The notes under the pieces were generated by a model. The model saw only the letters and a list, made by a program, of their open reading frames with translations. It did no database searches and had not been told where the DNA came from. 64,000 nt of DNA from Mytilus trossulus (taxonomy: Eukaryota > Mollusca > Bivalvia > Mytilida > Mytilidae): the NCBI RefSeq assembly GCF_036588685.1, contig NC_086382.1:69971999-70035998 (forward strand), in the 5' to 3' direction. Shown here piece by piece: positions 56,859-64,000 of this stretch. A program made the translations under genes and the position numbers. Position 1 is the first letter of the stretch. Each line of letters begins with the position of its first letter.

Positions 56859-59800
56859 GTAAGTACACAAAAATGTATTAAGGAGGCTCGCGGCTAACAA
56901 AATTTCATTATCTTTTTTTTCTCTAAAAAACAATCGATTTGCTTATTATGGCCCCAGATGACTTTTAAAATGTTAATATCATTGAAAAAGCTCCAAATTA
57001 TCTGCCTTTGGTGCAAACATACCATTTTTTACTCAACGGTGATAGATTTTTTTTTCAGATAAGCTGTACTCAAAACAAACTAAATAATTGGAATTTCAAG
57101 CGATTTCTATTATTTGGTGTTTTTTTTTATATTTCTATATTACCTATTTTCTCCTATTATTTCAACAGAAACAATTACCTTAAAAATGCATGCTTCTTCC
57201 GAAGCTATATTGGGACCATAATTGAACGGTGACCCCGTATTTTTATTTTATTTTTCTATTAAGTATGAATAAATTTCATCTTTAGAAAAATAAAAGCGAA
57301 AACCTATAAAAAAAAAATATTGCAGTTTGGTATAGCAAAAGGTTCACCAAGTTTAACTTCATCATTGACTATTGAATGACGATTGACATATATATTAGAC
57401 CATATATTAAGACGAACTAAGTACCAAATATATATCTGTTTATTTAGAAAAATAATAAGCAGACTCAATTTGGCAAATATCTCCATACATTGTATTATCA
57501 AATCTGTTTGTAACACAAGGTTAATTATGTCGCGGGTATTCCGTATAGCTACACTTGATTGTTTTTTTGATAGTACTCATCAAACAGAGAAATATTTTTA
57601 GATATTCAATTTTTGAATGCTTTGTGTTGCATATTTTCTAGTTATTTAGTATATTTTTTGTTAGTCTTGACCTCAGAGCATTTTCAAAAATGCTTAACCC
57701 AACGTGTTTAAGATACAAACGAGTCTGAAAAATTATTTTATGTAAGATGGTTTAAAATAGATGTAATAGCTAGTTTTGAAAGCAAAAACTCCTGGTATCT
57801 TTGATGAGATTATTCACAACCACTGGATTTAGGCCACTGCTGGTGAATTTTTAATAACCTAACGGGTATCAACTGCCCATTTGTCTGCACTTCTGTGTCA
57901 ACTTGAGTTATCATTGATATGTTCATAATTATAAATTAACTGTTAACAAAACTTTGAATTTTCGAAATACTAAGCGTTTAAACCTCATGAATTACATTTG
58001 CTGTATTTGGTATAACTTTTAGGAATTTTCGGTCCTCAATGCTCTTCAACTTCGTACTTCATTTGGACTTTTTAACATTTTTTTTTCGAGCGTCACTGAT
58101 GCGTCTTTTGACGACAAAACGTGCGCCTGGCATCATGATAAGTAGATCCCTTCAAATCTCTCAAAACAACAACTGATAATGTTTCTGTTTATAATGGATA
58201 CCATTTATATATGGCCAAATATTTTTTTCATGTGTGATAAGACAAGACTTCTAATTTAAGTACAAATGGGAATTTGGGTGTGTGGGGGCTAGAATATTTA
58301 TTTCTATAATTTGCCGCACCCCAGCTTACATAACTTAACACTGAGTGGTAACATTTGTTCAAATTATACATCATTATGTCACAGTAAAAACAATAATGTC
58401 TTCAGCATCAAATTAATGTTAGATAATAATAGGTCAATACACAGGAGTGTTAACATTATTCCACAGCATATGTTCCGAATATTTATAATTTTATGTGTCA
58501 TAAGACAAGATTGTTTATTTATAAAGTCTCGTCCAATATCAGCCATCGGGACCTTCGCCCATTGGGACTGGTATTGGTTTCTCGGTATAATACAGCATGC
58601 GATACGGATTTTAACATGCATTATTTCATATCGGTTACGAATATGCTTCTAGTATTAGATAAAAAGGGGCCACATGACATTCATTATTCCTCAGAAATAA
58701 ATCGGTCATTACCAGAACAATACGTACCAGAAAACCGGTCGTTAACAATTTTACATGATAATGACCGGTGGGGCGTGATTTCCGTCTGATAATGACCGTC
58801 GGGGCGTGATTTGTTCTGTTAATGACCGGTGGGCGTGTTTTCTCTGTTTAGAAGAGAGGTGTCACTTTAATCAAACATTTTCCTGTTTTCAATATTATAT
58901 TTAAGTTGTTGAATTGTTTGTGATAAGTTTTCATTAATTATAAAATTATAGAGAACTTGAATAAATATTTATATACTGAACTGAGAATTGCACTAAAATG
59001 AATAGCAGTATTACTACGACTGGTCTTCGCTCTTTGTTTTATGCATTTTGAAATTATGCGAATTTTCCAAAACATGGTTTCTCAATGAAATAAACTGAAT
59101 ATTTCTTGAAAAACTGATCATTATCGTGATACATGGACTGCCCGTAGAACAGTGGTATTGACTGCGACAGCGATGATGAATCGCCGTCGGCTCAGTCAAT
59201 ATCACTATCTTAGTCAACACCTCTGTCCTGTGGGCAGTCCATATATCACGATAATGCCCAGATTTGCAAGAACTATTATATAATTGTTCCATATGTACCA
59301 AGTCAGGAATATGACATTTGTCTTCTATTCGTTTGATTGGTTGGAGTTTTCGATTTTGCCATTTGCCAAGCGACTTTCCGTTTAGAATTTTTCTTGATAT
59401 TTTTTTGAATTTTTTTTTGCTATTTTATATATGTTCAAACAGTAATGTTAGTCAGTTTAATGAAGTTTGGTAATATTTGTTTTAGATCACCAACCTCTAG
59501 ATCTAACACAACATATACATTTCTTACTAATCTGCTGAATCCTTTTGAATATACAAATTAATCTTTTACCATGCTTACAGGCTCTAGGAAACCATGAATT
59601 CGATGATGGCATTGAAGGGCTCTTGCCGCTTGTAGAAAACAGTGATTTTAAAATTCTTAGCTGTAACATCGATACATCTGGAGAGCCTTTGATTCAAAAT
59701 AAGTTTCATAAAAGTGTCATTATAGACGTAGATGGAGACAAAATCGGCATTGTCGGTTACACAACAAAAGATACACCTATACTATCCAGTCCAGGTACAA

Positions 59801-62800
59801 CAATTTCCTTTCAAATACATTTAAATATTCGGACAAACATTATCCTGCTAACATGTTTAACCCCGCCACATCATATATGTATGTACTTGTCCCAAGTAAG
59901 GAGCCTGTAATTCAGTGGTTTGTTTATGTGTTATCGTTTGTGTTTTCTCTTATTTTTGAGATATTGTGATAAGACGTTGCACGGTACTTGTCTATCCCAA
60001 ATTCATGTATTTGGTTTTCATGTTATATTTGTTATTCTCGTGGTGTTTTGTCTGATGCTTGGTCCGTTTCTGTGTTTGTTGCGTTTCGGTGTTGTGTCGT
60101 TGTTCTCCTCTTATATTTAATGCGTTTCCCTCGGTTTTGGTTTGTTACCCCGATTTTGTTTTTTGTCCATGGATTTATGTGTTTTGAACAGCGGTATACT
60201 ACTGTTGCCTTTATATATCTGTTTTTCGTTCATTTTTGTCGAGCTTTCGACTTAAGTTGAAAAAGCGAGACTAAGCGATCCTACATTCCGTCGGTGTCGT
60301 CGTCGGCGGCGGCGTCCACAAATATTCACTCTGTGGTTAAAGTTTTTGAAATTTTAATAACTTTCTTAAACTATACTGGATTTCTACCAAACTTGGAAAG
60401 AAGCTTGTTTATGATCATAAAATAGTATCCAGAAGAAATTTTGTAAAATAAAATTCAATTTTTCCGTATTTTACTTATAAATGGACTTAGTTTTTTCTGC
60501 GGGGAAACATTACATTCACTCTGTGGTTAAATATTTTAGAATTTTGATAACTTTCTTAAACTATCCTTGGTTTGTACCAAACTTGGACAAAAGCTTAATT
60601 ATGATCATAAGAAAGTATCAAGAAGGAAATTTTGTAAAAAAAAAAATCTTTTTTTCCGTATTTTACTTTTAAATGGATTAAGTTTTTCTGCAGGGAAACA
60701 TTACATTCACTCTGTGGTTTAAAGTTTTTAAAATTTTAATAACTTTCTTAAATTATCCTGGGTTTGTACCAAACTTTGACAGAAGCTTATTTATGATAAT
60801 AAGATAGTATCCAGAAGTAAATTTTGTAAAAAGATAACTTAATTTTTTCAGTATTTTACTTTTGAATGGACTTAGATTTTCTTCCAGTTAACATTACATA
60901 CAGTCTGCAGTTAAAGTTTTCAAAATATTTATTAGATTCATTAACTATCTTAGATTTTTACCAAACTTGGACAGAAGCTTCTTACAATCAAACGACAGTA
61001 TAAGGAGGAACATTTTTATTGATTTTTTTCCTCATTTTTGTTGAGCCTGCGATTTACAGCAAAAGTAGGCCAGACACTGGGTTCCGCGGAACCCTTACAT
61101 ATTTTTATATAAATAAGGCTGTTAGTTCTCCGTTTGAATTGTTTCATATTGTCATTTTGGGGTCTATTATAGCTGACTGTGCGGTATGGGCTTTGATTTA
61201 TTATTAAAGGCCATACAATGACCTTTAGTTGTTAATTTCTGTGTTGTTTAAGTCTCCTTTTGGAGAGTTGAAGTCTCATTGGCAATCATACCACATTATT
61301 TTTATACAATAAATCAAAAGTGTTTTTTCCTACACTAGTACAATAAGGCAAAAATCAAATCTTTTATCATGAATGAGTTAAATGTAAGAAGATGTGGTAT
61401 GAGTGTCAATGAGCAACTATTTATCAAAGTAACAATTTGTAAACAGAAACCAGGTCACTTTACGGTCCTCAATTCGAGGTATTGGCTCACACAGAACAGC
61501 AAGCTATAAAGGTCACCAAAAAATGGCAAGTGTATAACCATTTAAACAGAAAACCCAACTGTCTAAATTATATATAAAAGAACGATTAACGAGAAATTCA
61601 TGTAAATCAAATCAACAAACGACAACCACTGAACATCAGGTTCCTGAGTCAGGACAGGTGCAAACAAATGCAGCGGATTTAAACGTTTTTGTAATAGGTA
61701 CCTCCCTTCACACTTATCTGCAACACTAGTGTAAAATCCCAACAAAGAAAGACATACTATAAAATATCAATGCAATGGCTGAACTCAATCAAAAGAAACA
61801 TGTTTGCTTTTATTGTATTTTAATGAAGTGTAACATAACATTAGAAATATATATGTAAAGTAGATGTGGTGTGATTGCCAATCAGACAACTCTTCACAAG
61901 AGACCAACTGACATAGATATTAACAGATATAGGTCAGCGTACCGCCTTTCAACAATGAGCAAATATAAACATTTGTAAATCATGCACTCAAACACAATAG
62001 TATGTTATGTACCAATTTGTTTATGTACAGGTAATTTGGTGTTTTTGGACGAGGTCATATCCATTCAAACACAGGTCACCATGCTTAAAAACCAAGGAGT
62101 GAATAAAATCATAGCTCTAGGACATGCCGGATTTAATGTTGACAAGAAAATAGCACTTCAAGTGGAAGATATCGATATAGTTGTTGGTGGTCATACAAAT
62201 ACATTTTTATATACAGGTATTCTTAAATGTGTAATATTACAATGCATATGGTATTTATAAATATCATGTATGGTTTGTAAATAGTTATTTTACATGGATT
62301 ATTCCGAAAGTGCCTGTGTTTGATATTTCCGTATGCTATAAATGGTATTTAGTTGTAAGATTTGCTAATACATTCTCATACATTCTCATACTGAAACAGT
62401 GTGTTAAAAGCCAAAGAGCAAACACTTTAAACATTAAAAGGGTAATGTTGGTAATGTTTTAGTTTCTGAGGTCAATACTATTGCAATAACGTTGTTCTCG
62501 GGGAGAATGTACAGAACATTGAACATACGTCGGTTTAACAGAGGAGGTAATGTTTTTGACTTCTAATGGACTAAGGCAGAACTACGAATGCAGTTGACAT
62601 ACGAAAGAAAATGTCTCATAAATAACAGCAATAAAATTTGCAGTGAGTATAAAGAGGTATCATATCAATATACACATACTGTGAATACTTACATTTCAAG
62701 CGAATATATCTTTTCTTGTATGATTCATAGGAAGAAACAAAATGAGGAGGCTAACCGAAGAACACAATACAAAACAAGTATTCAAGTTCGTTCTTCATAA

Positions 62801-63623
62801 TCTCATCATAGATACAAGGATTGTTATTATGAAGGCATGCGCAAATTTGTTTTTTGAAGTATTCTAATATATATCAAAATTAATACCTTACACATATTGT
62901 TTTTATTATTATCTAGGTAAACCGCCTTCCAATGAAGACCCAGCAGATGTTTACCCAACAGTTGTCAGTAACAATAATGGTGACGACGTTTTAGTAGTTC
63001 AAGATTATGCCTTTGCTAAATACCTTGGATTTTTGCAAGTGGAGTTTGATGACAACGGAAAAGTTGTACGTTATAATGGAAACCCTATATTACTGGATAA
63101 TTCTATACCTAAAGGTAAATACTTATATTTTTATTTCAAAATTCTTTGCGCAAAAATTTATTAGAGATACCAGACTGATTATTTTGTATGCCGGGCATGC
63201 GTTTCGTCTTATTAGTTATCAAAGGTACCAGGATTATAATTTAGTACACCAGACGCGCGTTTCGTCTACATGAGACTCATCAGTGACGCTCATATCAAAA
63301 TATTTATAAAGCCATGAAACCAGTACAAAGTTGAAGAGCATTGAGGATCAAAAATTCCAAAAAGTTGTGCCAAATACGGCTAAGGTAATCTAAGACTTAC
63401 GTAAATGTAACAGTGGAGCTTCAAATAAGAGTCGGAATCGCCAAAAAATATCTTTTAAAAGATAAATTCATAGCATATACTGCAATTTTAGATATCCAAG
63501 TGCAGACTGTTACTGATGAATTTGGAAAGGGACTGAGAGAAAGAATAAATAAGGTTATAGGACGAACATTAGTTTTCCTAAATGGTGGTAGACTTGTCTG
63601 TAGATTACAGGAATGTAACTTAG
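56547..63623 (+). CDS. NT5E-like: Ecto-5'-nucleotidase (CD73-like), copy B, 5' part; continues right
   Basis: Exons 1-5 (56547-56858, 59581-59794, 62031-62216, 62917-63114, 63492-63623) match those of copy A in length (one codon shorter in exon 2), phase and order. They encode the first 348 residues; the rest lies beyond the window. Signal peptide and all metal ligands are intact (HTNDVHAH, DAGDQYQG, GNHEFD, ALGHAGF, VVGGHTNTF), so the visible part looks functional. Differences include TFLFSEF for TVWFTEF after the DAGDQ motif, YAFAKYLG for YAFGKYLG and a less basic exon 5. Intron 2 is longer (2.2 kb against 0.8 kb) because of added repeats. Start-to-start distance from copy A is 23,157 bp. 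Whether it shares the odd C-terminus of copy A cannot be seen. Confidence 0.92.
56859..57780 (+). other. Nucleotidase B intron 1, first part
   Basis: Contains GAGGCTCGCGGCTAACAAAA near 56882, which may be an interspersed repeat, and sequence from about 57340 to 57740 that resembles copy A intron 1 (33780-33840 and 34760-35060). Confidence 0.45.
57785..58135 (+). repeat. Family 3 repeat, diverged, in intron 1 of copy B
   Basis: CTTTGATGAGATTATTCACA, CAATGCTCTTCAACTTCG and GAGCGTCACTGATGCGTC. No counterpart in copy A intron 1. Confidence 0.65.
58757..58845 (+). repeat. 31-bp minisatellite, three units
   Basis: ATAATGACCGGTGGGGCGTG repeats at 58757, 58788 and about 58819 with small changes. 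A CG-rich spot in an AT-rich intron. Confidence 0.8.
59119..59256. mobile_element. 138-bp palindromic element
   Basis: CATTATCGTGATACATGGAC at the left end pairs with GTCCATATATCACGATAATG at the right. The stem continues through CTGCCCGTAGAACAG and TATTGACTG with small bulges. Confidence 0.75.
59288..59400 (+). repeat. Penelope-like tail fragment before exon 2 of copy B
   Basis: TGTACCAAGTCAGGAATATG and TCGATTTTGCCATTTGCC, at the same place as 35215-35345 in copy A. Confidence 0.7.
59581..59794 (+). CDS. NT5E-like: Nucleotidase B exon 2
   Basis: Acceptor GCTTACAG, starts ALGNHEFDD, donor CCAG|GTACAA. Confidence 0.92.
60060..60245 (-). repeat. Family 6 repeat, inverted
   Basis: AACAGCGGTATACTACTGTT and GCGTTTCCCTCGGTTTTGGT reverse the words at 51640-51720. 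Confidence 0.7.
60250..61090 (+). repeat. Tandem array of four ~190-bp units with unique ends
   Basis: The word (T)CACTCTGTGGTTAAA(G) marks unit starts near 60328, 60518 and 60709, with a diverged fourth at 60902 (CAGTCTGCAGTTAAAG), giving periods of 190, 191 and 193. Each unit has AATAACTTTCTTAAA, CCAAACTTGGACA and AGTATCCAGAAG. A CGTCGTCGGCGGCGGCG stretch precedes it and GGGTTCCGCGGAACCC, a perfect palindrome, follows. It lies in intron 2 of nucleotidase B. Confidence 0.8.
61055..61305 (-). repeat. Family 1 repeat
   Basis: GTTTGAATTGTTTCATATTG, GTGCGGTATGGGCTTTG and CTCATTGGCAATCATACCAC. Confidence 0.7.
61385..61690 (-). repeat. Family 2 repeat
   Basis: AAGAAGATGTGGTATGAGTG, ACAGCAAGCTATAAAGG and CAGGTTCCTGAGTCAGGACA. 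Confidence 0.7.
61860..61970 (+). repeat. Family 1 repeat before exon 3 of copy B
   Basis: GTAGATGTGGTGTGATTGCC and CTTCACAAGAGACCAACTGA. It shares its position and 3' flank with 36330-36440. Confidence 0.75.
62031..62216 (+). CDS. NT5E-like: Nucleotidase B exon 3
   Basis: Acceptor TATGTACAG, donor ACAG|GTATTC. ALGHAGF and VVGGHTNTF retained. Confidence 0.92.
62220..62916 (+). other. Nucleotidase B intron 3, nothing recognised
   Basis: AT-rich, with a 70-codon frame at 62588 that lacks support. Confidence 0.45.
62917..63114 (+). CDS. NT5E-like: Nucleotidase B exon 4
   Basis: Acceptor TTATCTAG, donor AAAG|GTAAAT. DPADVYPTVV and YAFAKYLGFLQVEF. Confidence 0.92.
63170..63400 (-). repeat. Family 3 repeats in intron 4 of copy B
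   Basis: An older fragment ending GCATGCGTTTCGTCTTATTA is shared in position with copy A (37655-37710). A second, fuller copy (AAAGGTACCAGGATTATAAT ... ACGCGCGTTTCGTCTACATG) is present only here. Confidence 0.7.
63492..63623 (+). CDS. NT5E-like: Nucleotidase B exon 5
   Basis: Acceptor AATTTTAG, donor TTAG|GTATGT. VIGRTLVFLNGG and CRLQECNLG. Confidence 0.9.
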
Positions 63624-63837
63624 GTATGTACAATACCAAAAGTCATCCTTTACAAGTTCATTGCTAGAATTAGCTTAATTTAAAGTCGGTAAAGCAGAAT
63701 AATTTGTTTTAGTTTACATACTGACGTGTGCATTATTGAGAGGCAAGTTATCATCCAAAAATCTCACTCAAAGTGTTATACAATTTATGTATCAGATGTT
63801 GTTTATATGGGTCTTTGTTGATTTTTGTTATTAAATA

Positions 63838-63985
63838 ATTACATTAGATGTATGTTTCATTAAAATACGTTATTCTGATTGGCTAACTGCACATCACATG
63901 TTATTCCGTAAGCAGTTGCATGAGACAATAACATTTCATTCACGATGACACGAAGTCCCACAATAAAGTGCACAGGCGAATTTAA
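63838..63985. repeat. Interspersed repeat family 7, copy b
   Basis: ATTACATTAGATGTATGTTT and CCCACAATAAAGTGCAC, as at 30066-30215. Confidence 0.75.
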
Positions 63986-64000
63986 AAATTTAACTTCAAG

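Noticed and set aside
58311-58789. Overlapping frames of 80-113 codons
   Set aside because: Mutually overlapping on both strands, no splice or domain support, within intron 1 of nucleotidase B.
60250-61030. Regular repeats considered as a CRISPR array
   Set aside because: Units are about 190 bp with similar sequence throughout, not short repeats with unique spacers, and the genome is eukaryotic.

Overview
The window is eukaryotic nuclear DNA, AT-rich, with small exons, GT-AG introns and dense short repeats. The families present (a tRNA-derived SINE, Penelope-like reverse transcriptase fragments, many palindromic MITEs, and several short interspersed families I associate with bivalves) point to a bivalve mollusc, probably a mytilid mussel. 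The genus is inference; no database could be searched.

Layout. (1) 0-8 kb: a candidate minus-strand gene of at least six tiny phase-1 exons, one encoding a membrane-spanning segment, running off the left edge. (2) 8-17.8 kb: no convincing gene; nested inverted-repeat elements, a 204-bp tandem repeat, a MITE, a SINE and tandem copies of an interspersed repeat. (3) 17.86-22.13 kb, plus strand: a three-exon gene for a type I membrane protein with one V-type immunoglobulin domain and a tyrosine-bearing cytoplasmic tail. (4) 24.28-27.85 kb, plus strand: a three-exon gene for a secreted protein with a DWEDIA motif, probably a beta-propeller. (5) 28-33 kb: repeats. (6) 33.39-43.59 kb, plus strand: a complete nine-exon ecto-5'-nucleotidase (CD73-like) gene of 634 codons. 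(7) 43.6-56.2 kb: repeat-rich spacer with a broken Penelope-like element, a 460-bp tandem duplication, RecQ-like helicase fragments and a 1.7-kb transposon with long terminal inverted repeats. (8) 56.55 kb to the right edge: a second, tandemly duplicated 5'-nucleotidase gene, exons 1-5 of an expected nine.

The two nucleotidases should convert extracellular AMP to adenosine. Shared and private repeat insertions in their introns order the duplication relative to repeat activity. The complete copy has no hydrophobic GPI-anchor signal; it ends in a cysteine-repeat segment followed by a strongly basic tail, which suggests a soluble, polyanion-binding enzyme (inference). Nothing in the sequence ties the Ig receptor, the DWEDIA protein and the nucleotidases into one system beyond their shared strand and extracellular location. 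No CRISPR array, rRNA or canonical tRNA gene was seen.
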